Both the position numbers and the translations under genes were made by a program. Shown one piece after another: positions 26,166-35,489 of a stretch of 64,000 bases of DNA (positions are counted from its first letter, which is position 1; the number at the start of each line of letters is the position of its first letter). Source of the DNA: Roseivirga sp. (GTDB taxonomy: Bacteria; Bacteroidota; Bacteroidia; Cytophagales; Cyclobacteriaceae); contig JAAWWF010000002.1 of assembly GCA_021404565.1 (NCBI GenBank), forward strand, positions 434,001 to 498,000. Reading direction: 5' to 3'. Below the pieces are notes generated by a model, which was not told the DNA's origin, ran no database searches, and saw only the letters and a list, made by a program, of their open reading frames with translations.

Positions 26166-27216
26166 GATCCGTTAAATTTAGCTCAAGTTTTACGCTATAC
26201 ATATCAGCCTCTTCAACAGTTAACGCATAGCGACCAGGATAGAGCAACTCCAGTCTCTTTTTTACATTTTCCAGGCCTATCCCTTTCTCTGTAGCCTGTT
26301 GTGCCAGGGTACTCGGGGTGTTTTCTACCAATAGGGTCAACAGGTTCTGTTCTAGTGTGATGTCAATTAGTATTCTGGGAGATTCCCTGCCATGCTTAAA
26401 GGCGTTTTCCACAAAAGGAATCAACAGCATAGGTGCAATCTGGTGGCCTGTACTCTGATTCAGGTCAACCTGAAAGCTGACCTTCTCCTGGTCGTGCAGT
26501 CTGACTTTTTCCAGATCAATAAAGTCATTCAGGTAATCAAGCTCCTTTTGTAACGCTACTGTATCGGCATTGCTTTCGTAAATCATATAGCGCATCAGAC
26601 GACCTAGACGGGCTACACTTTCCGCAGCCTTCGGGTCCTCATGTTTTCTCACAAGCGAATAAATGTTATTAAGGGTATTGAAAAGAAAGTGAGGGTTTAC
26701 CTGAGATTTCAGGTATTTCAACTCCGCCACCAACTTCTCTTCTTTGAGCTTTTCCCTCAGCAATGCGTTTTCCTTTTTGTCTCGTAATGATGAGTAGCCC
26801 AGGGATAGAAAAAGCACGAAACCATGGAAAATGATGCTGTAAGGCAGGGCATAGTCTACCGAGAGGTCATGGGTATATTCGCTCTCCATACCCGCACCAA
26901 TAGGAATACTCGCTCCCAGACCGGTTATCAGAGTAACTATAAAGAGTAAGCAGGTCCATAGTATATATCGACCCCTGGTTACTTCATGCTTGAATCTGGG
27001 AATCAAATAGTGAACATGGCCATAGAAAAACACAGCTTTGAAGAGGATATCAATGCTCAGGATCAGCAACATCCAGGGATCATAACTTACGGAGACAATG
27101 GCTTCACCAAGATCATTCTCAGTGATGCGGGTCTGTTTTCCGGCACTTCTGAACAGAAGCAATAGCAGCATAAGCCACAAGGAGAGATGAATCAGTTTTT
27201 CAATGCGCTTGTGCAT
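26158..27216 (-). CDS. LytS/YehU-type membrane sensor histidine kinase
   Basis: A 352-residue kinase with four membrane segments (about residues 9-22, 46-70, 84-102 and 122-142), a short coiled coil and a His_kinase domain. The phospho-acceptor is His176 in SQVNPHFLFNTLNNIYSL. The ATPase domain shows PFVENAFKHG (N box) and GIGLENVKKRLELLY (G box). The sensor is embedded in the membrane with no large periplasmic domain. It is the partner of the LytTR regulator that overlaps its 3' end by eight bases. Confidence 0.92.
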   Translation of the reverse strand: MHKRIEKLIHLSLWLMLLLLLFRSAGKQTRITENDLGEAIVSVSYDPWMLLILSIDILFKAVFFYGHVHYLIPRFKHEVTRGRYILWTCLLFIVTLITGLGASIPIGAGMESEYTHDLSVDYALPYSIIFHGFVLFLSLGYSSLRDKKENALLREKLKEEKLVAELKYLKSQVNPHFLFNTLNNIYSLVRKHEDPKAAESVARLGRLMRYMIYESNADTVALQKELDYLNDFIDLEKVRLHDQEKVSFQVDLNQSTGHQIAPMLLIPFVENAFKHGRESPRILIDITLEQNLLTLLVENTPSTLAQQATEKGIGLENVKKRLELLYPGRYALTVEEADMYSVKLELNLTDHV

Positions 27217-27412
27217 GTTCTAAAAATACTATGATCAACATCAAAAGCCCTCATCGTTTTATCAAATGCCAGTAACGCTACGCAAATGACCATATTCTCT
27301 GGTTAAGCAGTCTTATTATCCTTAAAAGACTTTTGACCAACAGAACCCGGCTTTCTACCCATTGGATTTGTAATGGCTCATGATCGGTGACTCCTTCGGA
27401 GAAAAAGGAATC

Positions 27413-28828
27413 ATGAATTTTTCAAAACACCATAGAGCAAACAGGACCCGATTTGGTGGCCTATTGCTCACTATTGGCTTTTATCTATGCCTGGGCCAGT
27501 CCTTACTGTATGGGCAAGGCATTAAACCGGTAGATATTAAAAAGATAGATAAACGAGCAGTAATTGAGGCCACGGCTAAGCTGCTCAAAGACCATTACCT
27601 CTATGAGGAAGTAGGGGGGATGATGGGGGATTTGCTTAAAAAGAGACTCGCTGAAGGAGACTATGATCAGTTGAAGACTACCACGGATTTTGCCAGGGCC
27701 ATTACAGTCGATTTACAATCAAACTTTCGGGATAAGCACATTAAACTTAGCTACGATCCTCGGACCATCAAAATGACCAGGAATGCTTCGGGGGAGGATA
27801 AGTCCGGTCAAAGTAAGGCGGATCTGATTGAGGAACTCCTGGCGGTAGAGATTTATGAAAACTATAGAATACCGGAAATCAGGCGTATAAGGGGAAACAT
27901 TGGCTACCTGAAAATGGACATGATGCTGCCACCGGTTTTGGCCACCGGCTATAGCGAAAAAATGGCCGCTGCTATGGAGCTTCTGGCTGATACAGATGCA
28001 TTGATTTTGGACTTAAGGCATAACCCCGGAGGCTGGGCAGAGGGCAACCGCTTATTGATGAGCTATTTCTTCCCGGCCAGAACACATATCATGAACTCCA
28101 CCTCCAGACTGAACGGAGAGACCAACAAGACTAAAGAATTTACGCGCGATGAGGTATCCGGCAGACAAATGTTGGAACAACCCTTGTATGTTCTCGTGAG
28201 CAGCAAAACGGCCTCTGCGGCCGAAAGCGCTTCGCACATCCTCAAATACGGGGGCAGGGCCAAACTGATCGGTGAAACTACCTATGGTGCCGGCTACTCC
28301 TTTGACGATATGTTTGTGGATGAGAACTTTATTATAGCCATGCCGAATAGTACCGGTATGCATCCGAAAGCAACTGAGAATTGGGAAAGCATAGGCCTTA
28401 AACCAGATGTAGTAGTAAGTCAATCGCAAGCAATGGAAGAGGCCCGCCTGCTGGCCGTTATCGAGCTGCTGGAAAAAGAGCTCGCCAAGCCCCGCAAGGA
28501 GCGGTATAAGTATCGGGTAGACCAGCTAACCTGGGAGAAAGACCGCTTGAATGACCTTAAAACCCCACTGGTGCTGACTGACGAAGACCTCCTTAAATAC
28601 ACGGGTGACTATGGTCCCAGAAAAATCAGCTTAGAGAATGGGCATTTATATCATAAGAATACTAAGCCCAACAGACCTGCCTATAAACTGATTCCAATAA
28701 GAAAGGACGAGTTTCTTCTGGAAGGACTGGAGGATTACCGACTCTATTTCGACCGTGATAAGAAAGGGGAGATTAAGCAGGTGAGAATGAGGTCACTCAC
28801 GCGTCTTTATATCGAACAGAAGCAGTAA
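27413..28828 (+). CDS. S41-family (tail-specific/tricorn-like) peptidase, secreted
   Basis: A 471-residue exported protein. The start is placed at the ATG after GGAGAAAAAGGAATC, giving MNFSKHHRANRTRFGG and then a signal peptide ending LLYGQG; an ATG 33 bases upstream is in frame but less likely. The S41 core has NIGYLKMDMMLPP, ALILDLRHNPGGWAEG and the nucleophile Ser268 in SSKTASAAES. The usual Lys of the CtpA-type Ser-Lys dyad is absent (LIGETTYGAGY), which places it with the IRBP/tricorn-like subfamily. No PDZ domain is visible. The C-terminal ~110 residues look like a DUF3471-type beta domain (YTGDYGPRKISLENGHLY). It may trim cell-envelope proteins or peptides. Confidence 0.85.
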   Translation: MNFSKHHRANRTRFGGLLLTIGFYLCLGQSLLYGQGIKPVDIKKIDKRAVIEATAKLLKDHYLYEEVGGMMGDLLKKRLAEGDYDQLKTTTDFARAITVDLQSNFRDKHIKLSYDPRTIKMTRNASGEDKSGQSKADLIEELLAVEIYENYRIPEIRRIRGNIGYLKMDMMLPPVLATGYSEKMAAAMELLADTDALILDLRHNPGGWAEGNRLLMSYFFPARTHIMNSTSRLNGETNKTKEFTRDEVSGRQMLEQPLYVLVSSKTASAAESASHILKYGGRAKLIGETTYGAGYSFDDMFVDENFIIAMPNSTGMHPKATENWESIGLKPDVVVSQSQAMEEARLLAVIELLEKELAKPRKERYKYRVDQLTWEKDRLNDLKTPLVLTDEDLLKYTGDYGPRKISLENGHLYHKNTKPNRPAYKLIPIRKDEFLLEGLEDYRLYFDRDKKGEIKQVRMRSLTRLYIEQKQ

Positions 28829-28924
28829 TGGTTCCTTGTGTTGTTTTGGTTAAACCCTTGTTCAGGTTGTGGCTGATAGTATAAAGGGCCTTAACTTCAA
28901 CTCATTTTAATGATCACACTACCT

Positions 28925-29362
28925 TTATTTACTTATTTGTTGCTCAGGTATGTAAAACTCTCCTTTCAAATAGCACTCAATGGCAAAGGCACTGGCATCA
29001 AAATGAGGTTCGGGAAGATCACGAGGGTCCACCCATGCCCAGCCTTCACATTTATCCGGTTCTAATACTACAGGAGAGCCATTGAATTCATCGGTAACCA
29101 ATGCCACTGAGATGTAATGTTTTCCTTCTGTTTTGTAAGTATCAAGGTTGTTCGTGACACAAATCACCCTGGGTGAAAAAATCTCTAAGCCGGTTTCCTC
29201 AAGTACCTCCTTTACTGCAGCCTCTTCAAAGCTTTCTCCTGTTTCCAGGTGTCCACCTGGAATGGAATAAAAAGGAGCATGGCTGCCTTTTCGCTTGCCA
29301 ATAAGAATCTTCCCGTCCTTGTCTTCGAGGATCACTCCGATACCCACCTTTGGTCTTTCCAT
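28925..29362 (-). CDS. NUDIX hydrolase
   Basis: A 145-residue hydrolase with the Nudix box from GHLETGESFEEAAVKEV onward, ending LEETGLEI. The box keeps the catalytic glutamates, but the usual Arg of REUXEE is Lys, a conservative change. I place the start at the ATG giving MERPKVGIGVILEDKDG: the upstream extension would need a TTG codon and is not family-like. Such enzymes hydrolyse nucleoside diphosphate derivatives, often oxidised dNTPs or cytosine-type nucleotides; the length and the MERPKVGIGV start resemble the NUDT15-like group. It is convergent with the S41 peptidase gene and divergent from the GH1 gene. Confidence 0.87.
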   Translation of the reverse strand: MERPKVGIGVILEDKDGKILIGKRKGSHAPFYSIPGGHLETGESFEEAAVKEVLEETGLEIFSPRVICVTNNLDTYKTEGKHYISVALVTDEFNGSPVVLEPDKCEGWAWVDPRDLPEPHFDASAFAIECYLKGEFYIPEQQISK

Positions 29363-29631
29363 AGCCCAAGATAAGAAGGAATAGTAATCGGTGTCAGAAC
29401 TATCTGCCTTGGTTCCGGTTATAGATATTTCAAAACACCTCTTATCGGTCAACTCTCGGTCGGATCATCTAAAAAGGCCTGCTGAGGGGGGATTGATGAA
29501 TTATTGATGAAACCCAACCCTGAAGAATTTATGGACTAAAAACCGCACAAGAATTTCTCAATTAATACTTCAGCGAATGAGAAAGTCAAAATCACTTTCA
29601 AATCATATTTTTATAAACATAATTGCAGACT

Positions 29632-31017
29632 ATGAATCAGTTTCCACACGACTTTATCTGGGGATCGGCCACCTCAGCCTATCAAATAGAAGGAGCACAC
29701 GACAAAGATGGCAAGGGGCCATCCATCTGGGATGCCTTCTGTACCATACCCAATCGCATAAAAAACGGTGATAATGGTAATGTGGCCATTGACCATTATA
29801 GCAAGTATAAAGAGGACATTGCTCTGATGAAATCGCAGGGCTTCAAGGCCTATCGTTTTTCTATTGCATGGCCCAGGGTAATGCCTGATGGAAAAGGTGA
29901 GGTAAATGAGAAAGGGATTCAGTTTTATTCTGACCTGATTGACGAGCTACTGGCAAATGACATTACTCCCTGGGTTACCCTGTATCACTGGGACCTGCCG
30001 TTGGCGCTGCAAACAGAAGAGGATGGTTGGCTTAATGATAGTATTGCCGACCGTTTTGAGGTGTACGCTGATCTTTGTTTCAGCCGCTTTGGTGACAGGG
30101 TTAAAAACTGGATCACCCTGAACGAACCCTGGGTGGTTTCTATTCTGGGTTATGGCCAGGGAGCTTTTGCTCCGGGTAGAAAGTCGAACTCTGAGCCTTA
30201 CCTGGCTGCGCATAACCTGCTCAGGTCGCACGCACGGGCTGTCAAAGTATATCGTGAAAAGTATGCACATCAAAACGGTGCAATAGGTATTACCAATAAT
30301 TGTGATTGGAGGGAGCCTTTGACAGATAAACCTGAGGATAAGGAGGCTGCTGAAAGAGCCATGTTGTTTTTCCTGGGCTGGTTTGCCGATCCTGTCTATA
30401 AGGGAGATTACCCTGCAGTGATGCGGGAAAGGCTGGGAGAGAGGCTGCCACAATTCTCAGAAGAAGATAGGGAAATGGTGCTGGGATCTTCAGACTTCTT
30501 TGGCCTGAATCACTATACCACCATGTACGCAGCGAATACGGATGCCGGGGATGTCGAGAATGACATAGCTGGTAATGGAGGAATCTCCGATGATCAGGAT
30601 GTCAGTCTCTCACAAGATAAGTCCTGGCAGCTCACCGCTATGGATTGGGCAGTGGTTCCCTGGGGATGCAGAAAACTGCTGGAATGGATCAGTGCCCGCT
30701 ACGACCAGCCCAGTATCTACATCACTGAAAACGGTTTCGCCTGTGATGATAAAGAAGTAAATGGTGCAGTGGACGATTCGAATACCCGCCTGAGCTATTA
30801 CAAAGGCTACCTTACAGCCTGCAAAGAGGCAATAGACAATGGGGTAGACCTCAAAGGCTATTTCGCCTGGAGCATGTTCGATAATTTCGAATGGGCACTT
30901 GGCTACGGCTCACGATTTGGTCTCAATTGGGTAGACTACGAAACGCTCGAACGAATTCCTAAAGCATCAGCAATTTGGTTTAGCCAGGTGATCGAGAAGA
31001 ATTCTTTGGACTCATAA
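29632..31017 (+). CDS. GH1 beta-glucosidase
   Basis: A 461-residue glycoside hydrolase of family 1. The start ATG gives MNQFPHDFIWGSATSAYQIE, the standard GH1 N-terminus; a TTG nine bases upstream was ignored. The acid/base is Glu165 in ITLNEPWV and the nucleophile is Glu366 in YITENGFA. There is no signal peptide, so it is cytoplasmic and should cleave beta-glucosides or cello-oligosaccharides that have entered the cell. No sugar transporter is adjacent. The following outer-membrane barrel gene is on the other strand. Confidence 0.95.
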   Translation: MNQFPHDFIWGSATSAYQIEGAHDKDGKGPSIWDAFCTIPNRIKNGDNGNVAIDHYSKYKEDIALMKSQGFKAYRFSIAWPRVMPDGKGEVNEKGIQFYSDLIDELLANDITPWVTLYHWDLPLALQTEEDGWLNDSIADRFEVYADLCFSRFGDRVKNWITLNEPWVVSILGYGQGAFAPGRKSNSEPYLAAHNLLRSHARAVKVYREKYAHQNGAIGITNNCDWREPLTDKPEDKEAAERAMLFFLGWFADPVYKGDYPAVMRERLGERLPQFSEEDREMVLGSSDFFGLNHYTTMYAANTDAGDVENDIAGNGGISDDQDVSLSQDKSWQLTAMDWAVVPWGCRKLLEWISARYDQPSIYITENGFACDDKEVNGAVDDSNTRLSYYKGYLTACKEAIDNGVDLKGYFAWSMFDNFEWALGYGSRFGLNWVDYETLERIPKASAIWFSQVIEKNSLDS

Positions 31018-31104
31018 TGATTAAAATAAAGTTTAAATAAAACGTATTAAAATATTGGTTAATAGGTGTTTATGTGTTTTAAACACCCAGTCACCCAAAG
31101 TACT

Positions 31105-31704
31105 TCAGAGGTTTAAGCGCAAGCCCATACTGAAGAGGATGATGCTGACTCGTTGGCTCTCTAGAGAGACCCGATCTCCGCTGGTATTTTGAGGTTTGAT
31201 GCCCTCAAATGAATCTGTACTTCCACCTACGAGATAGCGGAGTGATACATTAAGACGTTTCCTGATATCGATACCAATTTCCGGGGCAAACGCCAGGTTG
31301 ATTTTACTGGCTGTTTTGCTTTCCAGGGTATGAACATACTCCCAATAAGAATTAATCCCCACACCTGTACCGGCATAAAGGGGAGAAGAGCCGGAGGTGA
31401 AGTAATAGCGCCCTTTTGCCATTACACTGCTCCAGTTCGTATCGTTGGGGTCGAGTATTTCGGTGGTACCCTCAAAGGTGGCATTATCACCTGGTATAAA
31501 GTCACCTCCGGTGGATAGTTCCAGGCCGAAAGTAAAGCGGTCTGAAAGTGTTTTGTATCCGGCCGCATAGAGCATAGCCTTACCCCGGCCATTGCCAGCA
31601 TTGGGGACACCGCCCATGGCCACGCCTCCTTCAAGGTGGACGTTTTGAGCATTGACTGTAAACGCAGAGATTGCGAGTAATGAAAGTAGCAGAAGATTTT
31701 TCAT
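31105..31704 (-). CDS. Outer-membrane beta-barrel protein, small
   Basis: A 199-residue protein with a signal peptide (MKNLLLLSLLAISAFTVNAQ) and a mature part made of alternating polar/hydrophobic strands with many Gly and aromatic residues (FTFGLELSTGGDFIPG, GRYYFTSGSSPLYAGTGVGI, RLNVSLRYLVGGS), ending in a strand with a hydrophobic final residue (ILFSMGLRLNL). This is typical of eight-stranded OmpW/OmpA-like barrels. A porin or structural role is likely; nothing in it indicates a specific ligand. It is the divergent neighbour of the eCIS operon. Confidence 0.8.
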   Translation of the reverse strand: MKNLLLLSLLAISAFTVNAQNVHLEGGVAMGGVPNAGNGRGKAMLYAAGYKTLSDRFTFGLELSTGGDFIPGDNATFEGTTEILDPNDTNWSSVMAKGRYYFTSGSSPLYAGTGVGINSYWEYVHTLESKTASKINLAFAPEIGIDIRKRLNVSLRYLVGGSTDSFEGIKPQNTSGDRVSLESQRVSIILFSMGLRLNL

Positions 31705-31872
31705 AATGTGCGCAGTTTTAAACAGACTTGAACACCAGTATTCTTCCAGACCCGATTCAATTTACATTATGTGCAACAAGGTTGCAAATCAGATTAACCT
31801 GTTGACCATTCTCAATGGCTAACTCTAATCATTTCTTCAGAGATTCGTATTCGGGGATATTGTATTTCAATA

Positions 31873-31931
31873 TATCTTTGAATTTCATTTTAGCGTCATA
31901 CAAGCTTCAGAGGTAGATTTTCTGAAAATCT
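31873..31931 (+). promoter_or_regulatory. Candidate promoter and operator of the eCIS operon
   Basis: The 298-base gap before the first eCIS gene contains no gene. TATCTTTG (31873-31880) matches the Bacteroidota -7 element TAnnTTTG; a good -33 partner is not obvious. Downstream of it AGATTTTC (31915-31922), one T, and GAAAATCT (31924-31931) form an exact inverted repeat, about 72 bases before the ATG at 32003. Its place just after the presumed start of transcription would suit a repressor. Confidence 0.4.
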
Positions 31932-32002
31932 TCAAAACTTTTTAAAATCCGAGGGTAACCTTTTTCCCTTTTTGGAATATAGGTGCGGATTTTTTATTGC
32001 CC

Positions 32003-32575
32003 ATGATCAAAGAAGCCCTCAAATACATAGCGCAAGACCTGGATACTTACTTGAGAAGGAAATATGATTCTCCTGAAAGCAGGGTGCACCTGGGTAATAT
32101 TCTCGATTTGGATGGAAGTGTACCTGAAGAGAACAGGAATAAAATAGTGCTCACCCTTATCAATATTGAGCCGGAAACCAATATCAGCACTACACAGAGT
32201 GGGTTTACAGCAGGTCAGACTTTTCAGAGAACGAATCCTCCCTTGAGGTTCAATCTGGACCTTCTGTTCTCTGGTTTGTTTAATCAGTACGAAGAGTCAC
32301 TGAAGTTTGTGGCGGATACTATTTACTTTTTTCAGTCCAAATCCCTGTTTAATGCCCAAAACTCTCCCGGCCTGTCACCCGAGATCCAGCAACTGACCCT
32401 GGAGGTTTTGAAGTATAACCTGCATGAAATGCACAGTTTATGGACATCTCTGGGAGCGAAATACCAACCATCGGTGATCCTGAAAACGCGAATGCTAACC
32501 TTCCAGACCGATCAGGTAGTAGAAGAAGTAGCAACAATGCAGAACCCGGGACTGGAGGCCCGACCCAAGTCATGA
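32003..32575 (+). CDS. eCIS DUF4255 protein (Pvc16-like)
   Basis: A 190-residue protein of the DUF4255/Pvc16 N-terminal family. It has the usual start MIKEALKYIAQDLDTYLRR, a central LTLINIEPETNIS and the segment PPLRFNLDLLFSGLF, followed by ADTIYFFQSKSLFN and LEVLKYNLHEMHSLWTSLGA. In PVC and related particles this family forms the terminal cap that closes the sheath-tube assembly at the end far from the baseplate. Here it is the first gene of the operon, whereas Pvc16 closes the PVC operon. The ATG at 32003 is preferred over an in-frame TTG six bases upstream. Its stop overlaps the next start (ATGA). Confidence 0.88.
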   Translation: MIKEALKYIAQDLDTYLRRKYDSPESRVHLGNILDLDGSVPEENRNKIVLTLINIEPETNISTTQSGFTAGQTFQRTNPPLRFNLDLLFSGLFNQYEESLKFVADTIYFFQSKSLFNAQNSPGLSPEIQQLTLEVLKYNLHEMHSLWTSLGAKYQPSVILKTRMLTFQTDQVVEEVATMQNPGLEARPKS

Positions 32576-33402
32576 GATCTACAGATTATAAGCTACTGGC
32601 CGAGGTACTGGTCGCTCATGAATACTATGAGAATGGCATTTTCAGAGACCTGAGAGTAGTACCCGATGCTAAAACACAGACTTTCCTGTGGAACGCCAAT
32701 TTGATCTTCAAGCCATCCGATAACGGCTTCTCAGTCTTTTACCCTCAAAGTTTTGACGCTGGCTACGTCACAGATCTGGTCGAATTTTTAGGCGAGTATT
32801 ACCTGAGGTTTGAGCTGCATAGTAGTACACATCACTTTTTCAATTTTACCAATACTTCTCTCAACGATCTTGTACTTCATCAATTCTCCAATAAACCAAT
32901 GGAGGCTGATGAGTCACTTCACCTGACTTTGGAACCCAACCTGCATTTTACCGATGCTCTGGGCTATGTAGACCTGCACCTGGACAGTTTTGTGGAGTCA
33001 GAAAATATTGTAGCCAGAACATATCAAATCAATTTCAGCTCCAGGCAAACTCAGCTGAATTACTTCATAGCCAATACGGGAGAGGAGAATGCTAAGCTCA
33101 TGAAGATTGAAGATGCAGGAGGCGAGCCATTTGAGGGACCTGAAAAGGAGAGTATGGCGAACGGGGCCACGGTGTTCAGGTTCAGCTCGGGTGAGCGCCT
33201 GTATCCGCTTAAGGAGCAGGGAGAGAATTACTGTGTGCTTAAGAAAACTAACCCGGAAAATAATAATAACGAAGACCCGGACGATGAGGAAGTGCTTATA
33301 GAAAAGCTACCATCGGCCTCACCCTCTTCCATTACCAACATCAAACAGCTTTCAGCAAGTCATGAGGACGTGGCCTGCTCATCCATATATATCTATTTGT
33401 GA
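32572..33402 (+). CDS. eCIS-associated protein of unknown function
   Basis: A 276-residue protein that I cannot assign to a family. The start ATG at 32572 overlaps the stop of the DUF4255 gene by four bases, a strong sign of translational coupling. The N-terminal ~150 residues alternate strands and short helices (ADLIFKPS-like pattern; YVTDLVEFLGEYYLRFELHS), followed by beta-rich segments (YVDLHLDSFVES, YQINFSSRQTQLNYFIA) and an acidic linker (NNNEDPDDEEVLIEKL) before the end. There is no signal peptide or membrane segment. The place between cap and sheath suggests a structural or assembly part of the particle, but this is inference. Confidence 0.75.
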   Translation: MRSTDYKLLAEVLVAHEYYENGIFRDLRVVPDAKTQTFLWNANLIFKPSDNGFSVFYPQSFDAGYVTDLVEFLGEYYLRFELHSSTHHFFNFTNTSLNDLVLHQFSNKPMEADESLHLTLEPNLHFTDALGYVDLHLDSFVESENIVARTYQINFSSRQTQLNYFIANTGEENAKLMKIEDAGGEPFEGPEKESMANGATVFRFSSGERLYPLKEQGENYCVLKKTNPENNNNEDPDDEEVLIEKLPSASPSSITNIKQLSASHEDVACSSIYIYL

Positions 33403-33430
33403 ATTTTTAAAAGAGTTAAATCATAACATT

Positions 33431-34990
33431 ATGGCATTATCACCATTAGCAACCCAAACCCCAGGCGTTTACATCGATGAGAGAAACGCCTTTCCGAGCT
33501 CCGTTGTGGAAGTAGCAACGGCTGTTCCGGCCTTTATAGGGTATACGCCACGAGCGTCCTATGAAGGCAAGTCCTACTACAATAAGCCTGTAAAAGTAAC
33601 CTCGTTTAACGAGTTCAAGGCTTATTTCATGAATGAAACAGGCAGTCAGTATGACCCGCAATACTACTTTACCAAGGTAGATGCAGAGCCTGAAAAGGGA
33701 AATTCATTTCACCTGAATGGTGACATTTATACGGCCGAACCCGATCCGGGAACCATCTATTATCTGTACAACAGCATCAGGCTATTCTATCAGAACGGTG
33801 GTGGGCCTGCCTATATCGTGTCAGTAGGGCCTTATGGTGCACCTACCGCTTCGCCTGTTGGAGCCGGAGAAGCGATTATTAATCCTAACGTGAAACTTGC
33901 CGAGCTGCAAAAGGGACTTGAACTGCTGCAGAAGGTAGACGAAGTCACGATCTATGTTGTGCCTGAGGCTACTCTCATGAGTACTGACGATAATAGTACC
34001 CTCATGGCCAGCATGCTTGTGCAGAATGGTCAAATGGGTACAGCGGTATCCTTGTTTGATGTGGTTGGTGGCAATGCACCTGATCCCATTCAATACACCG
34101 AGGACATTAAGACCTTCAGAAACAGCACGGGCAATAACTTCCTGAAGTATGGAGTGGCCTATTACCCTTTCCTCAATACTACGGTAACCTCCAATAGCGA
34201 AATCGGCTATGGAAATATCAATGGAGGAGATACCAGCGTGCTGGCGCCAATTGTGAACCCTGATGCTGCACCTAATCCGGTAGCAGAGCAGATTCTGAAG
34301 AATATTGCCGAACCTCCTGAAGGTTTGACGCCTTCGCAGCTCAATCAGGCTCTGATGAATTCTAGCAAGCAGTACCAGCAGGTAATGAAGATTTTGAACG
34401 AACAGGTAAATGTGCTGCCTCCAAGTGGTGCGATGGCGGGTATTTATACCCTGGTGGATAACACGAAAGGAGTATGGAATGCGCCTGCTAATGTTAGCCC
34501 CATAGGAGCGGTAGACCTGACCCTACAGATCAATGACAACATGCAGGCAGGTTTGAATGTAGACGCTGTCAGTGGTAAGTCTATCAACGCCATCAGATTT
34601 TTCAACGGACAGGGCATCCTCGTTTGGGGAGCAAGAACCCTTGATGGTAACAGCCTCGATTGGCGCTACATCAACGTGAGGCGTACAGTTACCATGATTG
34701 AGCAATCAGTCAAACTGGCTTCTAGACTCTATGTGTTTGCTCCAAACGATGCCAATACATGGCAGACCGTGAAGAGTATGATCGAGAACTTCCTTTCCAA
34801 TATGTGGAAACAGGGAGCTCTGCAGGGAGCCGTACCGGCAGATGCCTTCAGTGTATCTATTGGGCTCGGTAGCACCATGACTGGTCTCGACTTGCTGGAG
34901 GGAATCATGCGGGTATCTGTGAAAATCGCAGTAGTACGCCCAGCTGAATTCATCCACATAGAGGTAGAGCAGCAAATGGCTAAATCTTAA
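33431..34990 (+). CDS. Contractile sheath protein of the eCIS (Pvc2-like)
   Basis: A 519-residue tail-sheath protein. The start MALSPLATQTPGVYIDERNA is the family N-terminus; the segment VVEVATAVPAFIGYTPRA and the C-terminal DLLEGIMRVSVKIAVVRPAE are sheath hallmarks. It forms the contractile outer tube that drives the inner tube into the target. Only one sheath gene is present, whereas PVC and Afp carry three. The size, slightly above that of phage T2-like short sheaths, allows one surface domain. It starts 28 bases after the unknown gene and 37 bases before the first tube gene. Confidence 0.95.
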   Translation: MALSPLATQTPGVYIDERNAFPSSVVEVATAVPAFIGYTPRASYEGKSYYNKPVKVTSFNEFKAYFMNETGSQYDPQYYFTKVDAEPEKGNSFHLNGDIYTAEPDPGTIYYLYNSIRLFYQNGGGPAYIVSVGPYGAPTASPVGAGEAIINPNVKLAELQKGLELLQKVDEVTIYVVPEATLMSTDDNSTLMASMLVQNGQMGTAVSLFDVVGGNAPDPIQYTEDIKTFRNSTGNNFLKYGVAYYPFLNTTVTSNSEIGYGNINGGDTSVLAPIVNPDAAPNPVAEQILKNIAEPPEGLTPSQLNQALMNSSKQYQQVMKILNEQVNVLPPSGAMAGIYTLVDNTKGVWNAPANVSPIGAVDLTLQINDNMQAGLNVDAVSGKSINAIRFFNGQGILVWGARTLDGNSLDWRYINVRRTVTMIEQSVKLASRLYVFAPNDANTWQTVKSMIENFLSNMWKQGALQGAVPADAFSVSIGLGSTMTGLDLLEGIMRVSVKIAVVRPAEFIHIEVEQQMAKS

Positions 34991-35027
34991 TCAAAACATT
35001 CATTCAAAAAATTAAAACATAAAAATC

Positions 35028-35474
35028 ATGGCTGGAGAAAAACAAGAAACCCCGTGGCCGTTACCAAAATTCAGGTTTTCGGTAGACATAGGTGGCCAAA
35101 CAGATATAGGATTTCAGGAAGTAAGCGGATTAGATGCTGAAACCCAGATCATAGAATACAGATCAGGCAATAGTGGCGCTTTTAGTACCGTGAAAATGCC
35201 CGGCATCGCCAAGTACAGTAACGTGACCATGAAGCGTGGCATTTTCATAGACGATAGTACCTTCTGGGACTGGTATAGCCAGATTACCATGAACACCATC
35301 GAAAGGCAGACGGTAATTATCAAGCTGCTCGATGAACAAGGTTCACCAGCGGTAACCTGGACACTTGCGAACGCATGGCCTACTAAAATCACAGCCACAG
35401 ACCTTAAGTCTGATGGAAACGAGGTGGCAGTAGATACCATAGAGATAGCCCACGAAGGTTTGACCATTTCATAA
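35028..35474 (+). CDS. Inner tube protein 1 of the eCIS (gp19/Hcp-like)
   Basis: A 148-residue phage-tail-tube protein: PLPKFRFSVDIGGQTDIGFQ, then EVSGLDAETQIIEYRSGN, then KYSNVTMKRGIF and a typical ending DTIEIAHEGLTIS. The protein stacks as hexameric rings to make the inner tube through which cargo is delivered. It is preceded by an A-rich 37-base leader with no clear Shine-Dalgarno. It is the major tube subunit candidate, equivalent to Pvc1. Confidence 0.94.
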   Translation: MAGEKQETPWPLPKFRFSVDIGGQTDIGFQEVSGLDAETQIIEYRSGNSGAFSTVKMPGIAKYSNVTMKRGIFIDDSTFWDWYSQITMNTIERQTVIIKLLDEQGSPAVTWTLANAWPTKITATDLKSDGNEVAVDTIEIAHEGLTIS

Positions 35475-35489
35475 TCAACTATCAGGATT

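Noticed and set aside
29363-29452. Thirty-residue N-terminal extension of the NUDIX protein
   Set aside because: It would need a TTG start, is not family-like, and the ATG at 29362 gives a standard NUDIX N-terminus.
31065-31087. Hairpin GGTGTTT/AAACACC after the GH1 gene as a terminator
   Set aside because: The stem is short and AT-rich, and there is no T-run on either strand.
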